A DNA stretch of 43,332 nt from a bacterium (GCA_035703895.1 DASSXJ010000137.1:1-43332); one strand, 5' to 3'; positions 26,107-34,360 are shown, counted from the first letter of the stretch. Numbers and translations: made by a program. The notes: generated from the letters alone by a model not told the origin.

Positions 26107-26121
26107 TATAAAGACTATATA
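26107..26121 (+). promoter_or_regulatory. AT-rich candidate promoter of the S41 gene
   Basis: TATAAAGACTATATA stands out in the otherwise G+C-rich 189-base gap ahead of the S41 gene, about 75 bases before its start. It contains two -10-like hexamers (TATAAA, TATATA) but no convincing -35 at the right distance. Confidence 0.3.
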
Positions 26122-26197
26122 GAGTGGGGAAGGTCGTAGCGGAAGAGAATTCCCCAGATCCCGAGGGGGCAGTCTCATCACGATAGGAGCGTGAATC

Positions 26198-27553
26198 ATG
26201 TCCTTGGTGCGCGCGGTCTCTACGCGGTGGCTCGCGGTGATCCTTGCCGTCGTCCTCATGACGTCTCCACTTACTCCCGTCCAGCATGTCGCCGCCGCCG
26301 ATCAGAATCTCGTGTTCGCCGCCTTGCACGTGCTCGAGGACGAGTATGTGGACCCTGTGCAGCCGGTCGCCCTGCTGAACGCGGCGATCGTGACGTTGCG
26401 AAAGGCCGCCAACCTGAGCGCTACGGCGCTGCCCGAGATCCCCAGCGGGACACCGAGCAAAGAGGCGGAGGCGGTATTTGCCGCAACGTTCGCGCGCGCG
26501 GCGCAGGCCAGCCCGATGCCCCAGACACAGCTCGCCTATGCGGCAACCGCGGGCATGCTGGCCTCCCTCAAGGATACGCATACCAACTTCCTCGATCCCC
26601 AGCAGTTCCAGGAGAATCGCATGCAGCTCCTCGGCAGGCCGGGGTTTACCGGCATTGGGGTGCTCATCACCTCGCGCAAGGACCCCGCCACCAATGATGG
26701 GTGGATATTTGTCGAGGACGTGTTTCCGGGATCCCCGGCCGAGAGTGCCGGGCTCAAGCGCTTTGACCGGATCATCCAGGTCGACGGGCGGTCACTCAAG
26801 AACGCGACCAGTCAGGACGCCAGCCAATACATCCGCGGACCGGCCGGGTCGTCGGTGACCCTGACGGTGATGCGCGGCGAGCAGACGCTGCAGTTGCCGG
26901 TGGTGCGCGCGCCGATCCAGCAGCGCCCCGTCGAGGCCCGGTTCATCCAGCCGGGCGTCGCGTACGTGAAGCTCTATGAGTTCTCCCGGGGATCCGGCGC
27001 CAGGCTCCGGAGCACACTGCTGGCGCTTGCGCTCCAGGACCAACTGAAGTCTGTGGTCCTCGACCTTCGCGCGAACCCGGGCGGGCTGATCCATGAAGCC
27101 GTCGCGGTCGGGAGCCTGTTCCTTCCGCCCAGGACCGTGTTGTCGAAGATCACCGAGCGCGGGCACGCGCCGGACGTCCTTCAAACATCCGGAGTTCCGC
27201 TGTTTCCTAAGACACCGCTCGTCGTCCTCATCGACGGCGGGAGCGCGTCGGCTTCAGAGATCCTGGCAGGTGCGTTTCGGGACCATCATCGCGCGACCAT
27301 CGTCGGGGAGAAGACGGCGGGGGCCCTCGGCGGCTCGATCACCGTGCCGCTCCCCGAGCGCGCCGGAATGTCGGTGACCGTCGAACGGATCACGACCCCG
27401 CAGGGGACGGTGGTCGAAGGGGTCGGCATTACGCCCGACGTGGCCGTGGCACTGACGATCAACGACATGATGCGCGGTGAGGACACTCAGCTCACGGCCG
27501 CGCTCCGCGTAGTCGGCGCTCAACGAACGCACCTGCGCTCCCGGGCGGCGTAG
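26198..27553 (+). CDS. Exported S41 family (CtpA-like) protein with PDZ domain
   Basis: A 451-residue exported protein with signal peptide at 1-33. An N-terminal helical region is followed by a PDZ domain at about 147-235 (GFTGIGVLI ... AGLKRFDRIIQVDGRSL) and an S41 core with VVLDLRANPGG. The nucleophile region GGSASASEILAGAF puts the serine at Ser351. In tail-specific proteases the base lysine is 25 residues later; here that position is Ala376 (GEKTAGALGG), with Lys372 four residues before it. It may use Lys372, belong to a non-CTP S41 subgroup, or be inactive. The start has TAGGAGCG upstream. A small exported-protein gene follows. Confidence 0.88.
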   Translation: MSLVRAVSTRWLAVILAVVLMTSPLTPVQHVAAADQNLVFAALHVLEDEYVDPVQPVALLNAAIVTLRKAANLSATALPEIPSGTPSKEAEAVFAATFARAAQASPMPQTQLAYAATAGMLASLKDTHTNFLDPQQFQENRMQLLGRPGFTGIGVLITSRKDPATNDGWIFVEDVFPGSPAESAGLKRFDRIIQVDGRSLKNATSQDASQYIRGPAGSSVTLTVMRGEQTLQLPVVRAPIQQRPVEARFIQPGVAYVKLYEFSRGSGARLRSTLLALALQDQLKSVVLDLRANPGGLIHEAVAVGSLFLPPRTVLSKITERGHAPDVLQTSGVPLFPKTPLVVLIDGGSASASEILAGAFRDHHRATIVGEKTAGALGGSITVPLPERAGMSVTVERITTPQGTVVEGVGITPDVAVALTINDMMRGEDTQLTAALRVVGAQRTHLRSRAA

Positions 27554-27580
27554 CGTTCCCAGCAGGAAGGGACGATCGGG

Positions 27581-27967
27581 ATGGCGAGGGGTCGAATCGC
27601 CTTGATCTTCCTGAGCGCCGTGGTCGTCGGCGCCGGCATGCTCGCGGTCGTACGTCTTGCCCCGACCGGGCCCGTTGCGACGGGGCCGGTCGCGAAGCCC
27701 GCCGAGCCCCGGTCCGCCGAGCCTCCGCCCTCCGAACGGGCCATCGGTGCGGTGCCCGGCGGCGTTACAAAGGCGCTTGCGCGCCCGGCCGTGCCAAGGC
27801 GTTTCCCCGGCCTGCACATCACGTTCCCGCGGACGTCGCATCCCGTCACCTACGAGGTCCGCGGGCCGCAGAAGCCACCGGTCGAGCTGTTGTGCGGAGC
27901 GTGTCCTGCGGACAACCCCACGCGCACATCCGACGCCCGCATCACGCTGATGGAGTGGAACCCGTAG
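27581..27967 (+). CDS. Small membrane-anchored protein with CxxC, unrecognised
   Basis: A 128-residue protein with an N-terminal hydrophobic segment (IALIFLSAVVVGAGMLAVV). A proline/alanine-rich linker runs to about residue 60, then a short C-terminal region carries a Cys-Gly-Ala-Cys motif (LLCGACPADNP). It may be a lipid-free anchored periplasmic protein with a redox or metal-binding CxxC. AGGAAGGGA lies upstream of the ATG. It is 27 bases after the S41 gene and probably in the same transcript. No family is recognised. Confidence 0.65.
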   Translation: MARGRIALIFLSAVVVGAGMLAVVRLAPTGPVATGPVAKPAEPRSAEPPPSERAIGAVPGGVTKALARPAVPRRFPGLHITFPRTSHPVTYEVRGPQKPPVELLCGACPADNPTRTSDARITLMEWNP

Positions 27968-27985
27968 CGGCGCCCTGCGCCGGGG

Positions 27986-28723
27986 TCAGTGAATGAGGTT
28001 GAGTTCTTCGAGCCGGACGCGCATCGCCAGCGGGCTCACCGCGAACATTCGGGCGAGCGCGGCGACGACCTCGTCGGTCTCGGTCTGTCGCTGCCGGAGG
28101 CCGAGCGCCTGGTAGATTCGGGGCGCGAGCTCTGCGAACCGCCCGCGCACCTTTTCCTCGGGCATGAGCACCTCAGCGGCAAACCGTTTGGCCTCGCGTT
28201 CCTCGGCCCGGCGGCGTGGTTCCGCGATCCCCGGCGGGCGGCCGGGCGTGGAGCTGGCGACCAGCGCGCTGTGTTCTAGGACGGCGTGGCCGAGTTCCTC
28301 GGCGATCACCCAGCGCCGTTCGGCCTGGGAGCGTCCCCCCACTTCCCGGCTGATGACGATCACGGTGTGATCGCCTTCGCGGGCGATCGTCCCACGCTCT
28401 CCCTCCGGGAGCGGCCGCTCCCGGATCGGATAGCCGTGCTGCTCGGCGATTCGCTCGATGTCGACCGGAATGGTCCAGGCGTTTTCCAAGATCGCGCGGG
28501 CCCTGGCCTGGGCCCGGCCCAGTCCGGAGTGGTCTGCGGCGGCCCCCGAAGTCATGAACGCCTGGAGCGCGGCCAGCTCGCGACGCGCGGTCTGGGAGAG
28601 CGAGCGCAGGTCCTCTTCGAGGGCGACGCTCCCGCAGGTTTGGCACAGCCAGGCTACCGGAGGCTCGCAGGTGGAGTCGAAGAACGGTTCGAGTTCGTGA
28701 CCGCACTGCACGCAGTCGCGCAT
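27986..28723 (-). CDS. Zinc-ribbon ImmA/IrrE (M78) protein with altered HExxH
   Basis: A 245-residue protein. An N-terminal zinc ribbon (Cys4-x2-Cys7 and Cys27-x2-Cys30) is joined through a helical linker to an ImmA/IrrE domain: RRWVIAEELGHAVLEH at 137-151, EREAKRFAAEVLMPEE at 175-190 and an HTH-like VVAALARMFAVSPLAMRVRLEEL near the C-terminus. The zinc motif reads Glu142-Glu143-Leu-Gly-His146, so the first histidine ligand is glutamate, while the catalytic glutamate and second histidine remain. It could bind metal weakly or be inactive. Family members cleave XRE-type repressors such as ImmR or DdrO. ATG 28723 lacks a ribosome site but sits 9 bases after an extended -10, suggesting a leaderless transcript. 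Confidence 0.85.
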   Translation of the reverse strand: MRDCVQCGHELEPFFDSTCEPPVAWLCQTCGSVALEEDLRSLSQTARRELAALQAFMTSGAAADHSGLGRAQARARAILENAWTIPVDIERIAEQHGYPIRERPLPEGERGTIAREGDHTVIVISREVGGRSQAERRWVIAEELGHAVLEHSALVASSTPGRPPGIAEPRRRAEEREAKRFAAEVLMPEEKVRGRFAELAPRIYQALGLRQRQTETDEVVAALARMFAVSPLAMRVRLEELNLIH

Positions 28724-28732
28724 TGGAACTTC

Positions 28733-28741
28733 ATTGTAGCA
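28733..28741 (-). promoter_or_regulatory. Extended -10 promoter, nearly leaderless
   Basis: TGCTACAAT on the minus strand (TG-n-TACAAT) lies 9 bases before the ATG at 28723, which predicts a transcript with a leader of only about 2 to 3 bases. No good -35 is seen, as is usual for extended -10 promoters. Confidence 0.5.
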
Positions 28742-28806
28742 TACGAGGGAAGCGCCGCCTTGACGCGGGGTGCGCGCCGGGCGACGATCGGGGCGAGATG
28801 GATGCG

Positions 28807-29790
28807 TCAGTCCAGCCCGAACGGCTCGCCGATCTGGCGGTCGCGGGCCCGCTCGTACGCCAGCTGAGCCGTCGCGACGTCTTCCACCGCGAGTCCCAAT
28901 GACTTGAACAAGGTGATCTGACCGGGGTCCGTGCGACCGGGGCGCCGGCCGCTGAACACCTCCCCGATCTCCGCGTACACATGAGCGTCCGTGATGGCGC
29001 CCTCCCCGATGGGCCCGACGATGTCGCCCGCCTCGACCGCGGCCGCCGCGCGGGAATCGACGAAGAGTCGGGATCTCACGACCGCCTCGGTGTCCATCTC
29101 GCGCCAATCCGGGCGCGCCGCCCCGACCGCGTTGATGTGCGTCCCCGTGGACAGCCACCGCCCCCGGAGCACAGGGGTCGGGCTGCTGGTCACGGTGCAG
29201 ATGATCTCGGCGTCTTTGACCGCCCGCTCGGCCGACACCGTAGCGATCGCCCGCACGCCGTCGTGTTCCGCGACCTCCCGCGCGAACACGTCCGCGTGCG
29301 CGCGCGTGCGGGTCCATACCCGCACTTCGGCGGGAGCGCAGACCTCTCGCAGCGCTTCCAAATGACTCCGCGCCTGCACGCCGGCCCCCAAGAATGCGAC
29401 GACGGTCGATCCCCGACGCGCCAGGTGCTTGGTCGCGGCCGCCGAGACCGCCGCGGTTCGCATCTCCGTGATCAAGCGGCCGTCCATGACCGCGAGCAGC
29501 TCGCCCGTCGCCGGATCGTGCAGCAGCACCGTGGCCAGATGGGTCGGCAGCCCGCGGGCGGCGTTGCCGGGGTAAAACGTGACCGCCTTCAGCCCCATCG
29601 ACCCCTGGCCGACCAAGTAGGCGGGCATGACCCCCAGGAAGCCCTCGTGTTGGGGGACCGGGATCGCCGTGCGGACCGGTTGAACGACTCCTCCCGTGGA
29701 GAAGGCGGCGAGCGCGCGCTCCATCAGCGGGACGAGGTCGCGCATCGTGAGGAGCTGCCGCAGGTGAGACTCTCGCAGGAGCAGAGCCAC
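28807..29790 (-). CDS. Ornithine cyclodeaminase/mu-crystallin family protein
   Basis: A 327-residue NAD(P)-dependent protein. The substrate-binding half has LGVMPAYL, GLKAVTFYPGNAARGLPTH and GRLITEMRTAAVSAAATKHLAR. The Rossmann half has VVAFLGAGVQARSHLEAL and later INAVGAARPDWREMD. Members deaminate ornithine to proline or reduce or oxidise imino acids such as pyrroline carboxylate and ketimines. Its length matches the family. The GTG at 29790 gives this length, and the reading frame could extend further upstream only by overlapping the serine-protease gene. It is 35 bases after that gene. Confidence 0.9.
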   Translation of the reverse strand: MALLLRESHLRQLLTMRDLVPLMERALAAFSTGGVVQPVRTAIPVPQHEGFLGVMPAYLVGQGSMGLKAVTFYPGNAARGLPTHLATVLLHDPATGELLAVMDGRLITEMRTAAVSAAATKHLARRGSTVVAFLGAGVQARSHLEALREVCAPAEVRVWTRTRAHADVFAREVAEHDGVRAIATVSAERAVKDAEIICTVTSSPTPVLRGRWLSTGTHINAVGAARPDWREMDTEAVVRSRLFVDSRAAAAVEAGDIVGPIGEGAITDAHVYAEIGEVFSGRRPGRTDPGQITLFKSLGLAVEDVATAQLAYERARDRQIGEPFGLD

Positions 29791-29825
29791 AGTGCGGACG
29801 TCTTCGCGGCAGAGTGCCGAGTTCC

Positions 29826-30572
29826 CTACGGGCAGGCCGGCCTGAGCGCCGAGCTGCTGATCTCGAGCCCCGTCGTCGGATCCAAGGCGAGGTGCCAGGT
29901 ATGGATCCCTACGGCCTGGTCCTTGGTGTTCAGCACTGGGGAGCCGCTGTGGCCGGGCTCGGTTTTTCGGGTAAAGGTCACATTGAACACCGCCGTGCCG
30001 TCCGGCGCCTTGCCGGTCCCGCTCACCGTGCCCGTGGCCGACCACTCGTACGGCATCGGCGACGTGAGGTCGCCAAAGCCCAGAATCCGCACGCTGTCAC
30101 CCACGACGGGATCGTCACCCAACGGGATCGGCGGGAACGTGGGAAGGCGCCCGTAGTGCCCGGGGACGCGGATCCTGTCGTAGGTGAGCTCGGGTTCGCG
30201 CGGCGCCACGAGCCTGATCTCGGCGACGTCGCGCCCCGCGCCGTGAACCCCAGTCGTTGTTGGATCATACGGCAGATCGCTCGCGCACACGATCTCCACC
30301 CCGTAAAACTCTCGGTTCAGGAGGGCGAGCGCCTCGTAGATCAAATGCCGGGCTTTCACCGGATAGACGATGTGGCTGCTGGTCAGGGCCGTCCCATCGG
30401 CCTTGATAAAGAACCCCGTCCCGGCGGATACGGCGTGGCCGGTGGTTTTGTTGATGACCAGCACTTGGAAGACGCTGTGGAGCCGGAATTCCTGCGCCCG
30501 CCCCTGAACCGTCAGGGCCACCCCGATCAGGAGAACTCCCAAAAGCCCGCTGATACGCAGACGAGTGCTCAT
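29826..30572 (-). CDS. Exported trypsin-like (S1) serine protease
   Basis: A 248-residue protein with a signal peptide (LLGVLLIGVALTVQGRAQ). A trypsin-type triad is visible: His67 in GTALTSSHIV, Asp115 in GRDVAEIRL and Ser209 in EPGHSGSPVLNTKDQAVGIHT. The GTGFFIKADG strand before the histidine is typical of HtrA/S1C-type domains, but no PDZ domain is present. It is expected to act outside the cytoplasm, on an unknown target. It lies in a leftward run with two small membrane-protein genes upstream and an ornithine cyclodeaminase-like gene downstream. Confidence 0.83.
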   Translation of the reverse strand: MSTRLRISGLLGVLLIGVALTVQGRAQEFRLHSVFQVLVINKTTGHAVSAGTGFFIKADGTALTSSHIVYPVKARHLIYEALALLNREFYGVEIVCASDLPYDPTTTGVHGAGRDVAEIRLVAPREPELTYDRIRVPGHYGRLPTFPPIPLGDDPVVGDSVRILGFGDLTSPMPYEWSATGTVSGTGKAPDGTAVFNVTFTRKTEPGHSGSPVLNTKDQAVGIHTWHLALDPTTGLEISSSALRPACP

Positions 30573-30653
30573 CGCCGTGTGCTCGAGCCGGCCGCCGGCT
30601 CGGCGGCGTGGGCGTGCTACTCGTTCGCCGTCAGAACCGCCGGGCTCCTCTAC

Positions 30654-30869
30654 TCATTGCGGCGGGCGCGATCGCGGCGCTCGTTCGATGGGCGGCTTCG
30701 CCGGATCCCCGGCGTCCCGGCGGGTGCCGGGGTAGGGGAGGAAAAACGCCCACAAGGGGAACGAGTGCGTGAACTCTCTCGTGAACCGGTGAATAAAGTC
30801 AAGGAGCGGCGTGCCCAGAAAATAGTACGCGGCCGCTACGGCGAGGACCAGGAACAGCAGGGCCAGCAT
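30654..30869 (-). CDS. Small single-pass membrane protein, unrecognised
   Basis: A 71-residue protein. An N-terminal hydrophobic segment (LALLFLVLAVAAAYYFLGTPLL) is followed by an amphipathic aromatic stretch (IHRFTREFTHSFPLWAFFLPYP) and a basic proline-rich tail. AGGGGTGA lies about 7 bases before the ATG, supporting translation. It is 81 bases upstream of the serine-protease gene and 72 bases downstream of another small membrane-protein gene, all leftward. No family is recognised. Confidence 0.6.
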   Translation of the reverse strand: MLALLFLVLAVAAAYYFLGTPLLDFIHRFTREFTHSFPLWAFFLPYPGTRRDAGDPAKPPIERAPRSRPPQ

Positions 30870-30941
30870 GCCGGATCACCCCTTCATCCCGTTGGGCGCG
30901 GCGCTTATCTGTGTGGGGCCCACACGGGGAGAGACATGGGT

Positions 30942-31265
30942 TCAGGAGGCCTGGCGGCCCTCGGGGGTCTGCGCAGGGTTCAGCCGGGAGACGGCCACGA
31001 ACTGGATCGCCAGCGCGACCAGGTAGAGGCCCACTCCGATCGCCAGCCCCAACTTGATGTCGGAGAAGTTGAGCACGTGAAACCCGCTGAAGTACGTGTA
31101 GGATTTCGGATGGTTCGGCTGATTGACCCCCGGTAACGCCTGCTCGAACACCGTCACGGCCTTGGAGGCGTGACGAACGAGCACCGGCTTGAGGATCGCC
31201 GCAAGCGCAAGGATCTTGAGCACAACGACGCTCCCGTTGACCAATTTCCGTGTCGAGTCGCTCAT
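30942..31265 (-). CDS. Small two-TM membrane protein, unrecognised
   Basis: A 107-residue protein with hydrophobic segments at about 12-30 (GSVVVLKILALAAILKPVLV) and 70-93 (KLGLAIGVGLYLVALAIQFVAV). An extracytoplasmic loop of about 40 residues, rich in Tyr, Phe and His, joins them. AGGGTGAGAGC precedes the ATG at 31265; a longer reading to 31325 lacks such a site. It starts the leftward small-membrane-protein, protease and cyclodeaminase run and diverges from the isomerase gene at 31399. No family is recognised. Confidence 0.65.
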   Translation of the reverse strand: MSDSTRKLVNGSVVVLKILALAAILKPVLVRHASKAVTVFEQALPGVNQPNHPKSYTYFSGFHVLNFSDIKLGLAIGVGLYLVALAIQFVAVSRLNPAQTPEGRQAS

Positions 31266-31398
31266 GCTCTCACCCTTAGCGATTCGTACCCTAAAATCCG
31301 GGAGGCTAGACCTCTGTACGATCACGCCCCCCAGGGGGCGTGCATGGGGGTGCCTGATGTCGTATCCTTTGAGCGAGGGCGGTGAGCGGAGGAGTGGT

Positions 31399-32265
31399 AT
31401 GGTCCACGTGGGTTTGTCGATCCGGGGCGGGGAGCGCCGGGACGAGGAACTGCGGTTCGCCCGGAAGTTGGGCTACAACGCCGCCGAGATCAGCATGGAT
31501 GGCACCGGCCTGATCCTCGGCGGGCGGCTGCACCCGGCGATGATGCGGGACGCGCTCGAGGCGTTTGGGAGGCACGATCTCCGGTACTCGGTCCACAGCC
31601 CGAGCAGCCTGGACCTGCGGGACCGCGCCGACCGGGAGGTGCAGATGGCGCTGGCCCGCTCGACCTTGCAGTTCTGCCAGCGGGCCGGCGGCCGGGTGCT
31701 CGTCATCCACTTCGAACAGCGGAGCCAGGACCCCGAGGACGAGGCGGCGTTCGAGGAGGCCATCCTCAAACTCTCCGACGAGGCCGGAGACGTTCTCCTC
31801 GGGATCGAGAACATTGAGGTCGAACGGATCGAACCCGTCATCGAGTGCGTGCGCCGGATCAACCGCCCCAACGTCGCGATGACGCTCGACGTCGGCCATG
31901 CGCATCTTGCGGCCGCCTACTTTCGGTTCGAGTTCCTGGAGGCGATCCGGTCCGCGCTGCCGTACGTCCGGCACGTCCACATCAACGACAACTTCGGCCG
32001 CTACGATCCCCTCCGGCTGGAGAACTTTCCGCTGTACCGGACGCAGACCCCCTCCGACACCTTCCCGCTGGGGAAGGGGGATCTCCACCTGCCGGTCGGC
32101 TGGGGAAGCATTCCCCTGGACAGGGTGTTCGAGGTCCTGCGGGGGTACCAGGGTACCGTGATCCACGAGTACCGCTACCACCTCTTCCTGGGATCCGCGG
32201 AGGAGGATTTTAGCCGTATGGAGAGCCTCTCAACCATCCTTCACAGATCGGCCGAGGGGAGGTGA
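31399..32265 (+). CDS. Sugar phosphate isomerase/epimerase (TIM barrel, AP-endonuclease-2 fold)
   Basis: A 288-residue protein of the xylose-isomerase-like TIM-barrel family. Metal-binding positions appear in strand order: VLVIHFEQ, LLGIENIEVE, MTLDVGHAHLA, VRHVHINDNFG and TVIHEYRY. This fits the Glu/Asp/His cluster of IolE/YcjR-type isomerases and epimerases. ATG 31399 is chosen because GGAGGAG lies 5-11 bases upstream. It stands 64 bases ahead of an ABC importer binding protein in the same direction, so a sugar, polyol or inositol-like substrate for the importer is a fair inference. Confidence 0.87.
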   Translation: MVHVGLSIRGGERRDEELRFARKLGYNAAEISMDGTGLILGGRLHPAMMRDALEAFGRHDLRYSVHSPSSLDLRDRADREVQMALARSTLQFCQRAGGRVLVIHFEQRSQDPEDEAAFEEAILKLSDEAGDVLLGIENIEVERIEPVIECVRRINRPNVAMTLDVGHAHLAAAYFRFEFLEAIRSALPYVRHVHINDNFGRYDPLRLENFPLYRTQTPSDTFPLGKGDLHLPVGWGSIPLDRVFEVLRGYQGTVIHEYRYHLFLGSAEEDFSRMESLSTILHRSAEGR

Positions 32266-32329
32266 ACTCGCGTCCCGAATCAAGCATATGAAACGAACGG
32301 CTCCGAGGAGTCCTAAGGGGGTGTGAGTC

Positions 32330-33472
32330 ATGCGAAGGATGACCAGATTCCACAGGCCCGTTGTCGCCGCACTGGTCGCCGTTGCGCTGGTCCTGATAGG
32401 GTCGACCGTTCCCAACGCGGCCCGAGCCGCCGAAGCTGTCACCCTGAACCTCTACATCAGCGGCGACACCAACGTCTTCGATCTATTCCAGAAGGGTTTC
32501 ATTCCGGCCTTCACCCAGCGGTACCCGAAGTACAAGGTCAATTTCGTGGGCCTGCTGCACGGCAACGGGTCCGACGGCGTCTACGCCAAAATCCTCGGCG
32601 CCAAGCGCGCCGGACGCACCACGGACGTCGACCTCTGGGAGGCGGAACCTGGATACGTGGACGCGGGAATCCCCGAGAATCTCTGGGTCAAGCTGAGCCC
32701 CAAGCTGCTTCCGAATATCGCCAAGGTGCCTCAGGATATCTTGCAGGCCGTGGACTACTTCGGGGTGCCCTACCGAGGATCGTCGGTCGTCATCGGCTAC
32801 AACAGCAAGTTCATCAACACGGCTCCCCGAACGTTCGACGACGTTGTGGCCTGGATCAAGGCGAATCCCGGCAAGTTCACCTACTGCGACCCGAACACCG
32901 GCGGATCGGGCCAGGCGTTCGTGACGGCGGCGATTTACCGGTTCACCGGTCCGGACAAGTTCGCGAAGGGCTACGATCCCAAGGAGGAAGCCGCCTGGGA
33001 TCCCGGCTGGAAGTTGCTGCGAGAACTCCAGCCCGCAATGTACAACAACGGGTTCCACCCAAACGGCAATGTGGCTGTCCTGCAGCTGATGGCGCAAGAG
33101 AACATCTACATGGCGTCGGTCTGGTCTGATCAGGGGTTAGATTTCTTCAAGCGCGGCCAGCTCCCCAAGACTATGAAGTTCACCCAGATCACCCCACCCC
33201 TGATCGGAGATGACGCGCGAGTGATGCTCCCTGCAGGCGGGGCGCACCTGGAAGGCGCGATGACATTCCTTAACTGGCTTCTGACGCCCGAGGCCCAGAC
33301 GATGGTTATCAATATGATCGCCGGGTATCCGGGGATCGAGTGGAAGTACATGCCGGCCCCCCTGCGCGATCAGTTTAAGGATGTGGCGAAGGGATTCTCC
33401 CCGTATCCCAGTCCCAAGTATCTCGCCGACATTAAGCGTCTCTGGCACGAGAAGGTCGTGGTCGGTCAGTGA
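32330..33472 (+). CDS. ABC transporter substrate-binding protein (family 1, spermidine/iron/thiamine-like)
   Basis: A 380-residue exported binding protein. The signal peptide runs over residues 10-34 (VVAALVAVALVLIGSTVPNAARAA). The mature part starts VTLNLYISGDTNVFDLFQKGF and includes VPYRGSSVVIGYNSKFI, TFDDVVAWIKANPGKFTYCDP and a C-terminal LEGAMTFLNWLLTPEAQTMV, all typical of the type II fold shared by PotD, AfuA, ThiB and YnjB. There is no lipobox. AAGGGGGTG lies before the ATG. The two permeases and the ATPase follow. The ligand is not decidable from sequence. Confidence 0.92.
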   Translation: MRRMTRFHRPVVAALVAVALVLIGSTVPNAARAAEAVTLNLYISGDTNVFDLFQKGFIPAFTQRYPKYKVNFVGLLHGNGSDGVYAKILGAKRAGRTTDVDLWEAEPGYVDAGIPENLWVKLSPKLLPNIAKVPQDILQAVDYFGVPYRGSSVVIGYNSKFINTAPRTFDDVVAWIKANPGKFTYCDPNTGGSGQAFVTAAIYRFTGPDKFAKGYDPKEEAAWDPGWKLLRELQPAMYNNGFHPNGNVAVLQLMAQENIYMASVWSDQGLDFFKRGQLPKTMKFTQITPPLIGDDARVMLPAGGAHLEGAMTFLNWLLTPEAQTMVINMIAGYPGIEWKYMPAPLRDQFKDVAKGFSPYPSPKYLADIKRLWHEKVVVGQ

Positions 33473-33487
33473 TGTGACGGGCAGCCA

Positions 33488-34360
33488 GTGACGGACGCAC
33501 GAAAAGGAAGCGCGTCGGCAAGAAAAGAGGGAGCGCTGGGGCTCGCCCTGGTGCTCCCTCCCCTTCTGGTCCTGATTTTCCTGATCGTGGTTCCCGCCAT
33601 CACGGCCATCATCGAGACGCTGTCGCCGCCCGCTGGGACGACTACGGGACTGACCTTTAACACCTACGCGCAGGTGCTGGGCGCGCGCATCGTCCGGTCC
33701 GACATCATCTTTAGCGTCGACATCGCGCTCATCTCCGTCGCCGTGGTGTTTTGCCTGAGCTATCCGCTGGCCCTCTACCTGCGGTTCGCGCAGGGCCGGC
33801 TGCCGGCGTTGTTTGCCGTCCTGTTCACGATCCCGCTCTTTGTCCCGGTCGTCATCGCGTCGTTCGCCATGATCACGTTTCTCGTGAACCACGGCCTGAT
33901 CTCCACGATGCTCTACCGCCTGGGGATCGCACGGTTTCCCTCCCTCGTGTACAATGCGACCGGGATTGTCCTCACACAGGTGTGGGCCAGCATTCCGTTT
34001 GCCGTGCTGATCCTGGGCGCGGGGCTGCAGTCGATTGACGACGCGCTCATCGACGGCGCGCGGGACGTCGGGGCCGGCCCGCTGCGCACGTTCGTCTCGA
34101 TTATCCTCCCCCTCAACGCCATCCCCACCATGATCACGCTCACCCTGCTGTTCATAAGCATTTTCGGATCGTTCACGATCCCGTATCTCGTCGGCGGGAA
34201 CGCGCCGCAGATGCTGGGCGTGACGATGACGAACTACCTCACCCAGTACTTCCGGCGGACTGAGGCAGTGACGATGGCGGTGATCGCGTTCATCATTGCC
34301 GCTGCGGTGGGCGCCATCTACGTGACGAGCGTAAGCAGGCGGGAGAGGAACTTGTTGTGA
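33488..34360 (+). CDS. ABC transporter permease (PotB/AfuB-like)
   Basis: A 290-residue permease with about six hydrophobic segments and the coupling loop DDALIDGARDVGAGPLRTFVSIILPL, typical of the spermidine/putrescine/iron-type family. It begins with GTG 16 bases after the binding-protein stop; the N-terminal 15 residues are polar and basic. Its stop overlaps the GTG of the next permease by 4 bases (GTGA). Confidence 0.92.
   Translation: MTDARKGSASARKEGALGLALVLPPLLVLIFLIVVPAITAIIETLSPPAGTTTGLTFNTYAQVLGARIVRSDIIFSVDIALISVAVVFCLSYPLALYLRFAQGRLPALFAVLFTIPLFVPVVIASFAMITFLVNHGLISTMLYRLGIARFPSLVYNATGIVLTQVWASIPFAVLILGAGLQSIDDALIDGARDVGAGPLRTFVSIILPLNAIPTMITLTLLFISIFGSFTIPYLVGGNAPQMLGVTMTNYLTQYFRRTEAVTMAVIAFIIAAAVGAIYVTSVSRRERNLL

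Noticed and set aside
29814-31136. Plus-strand frame of 440 codons opposite the S1 protease and small membrane proteins
   Set aside because: The minus-strand genes have a signal peptide, a catalytic triad and ribosome sites. The plus frame has none.
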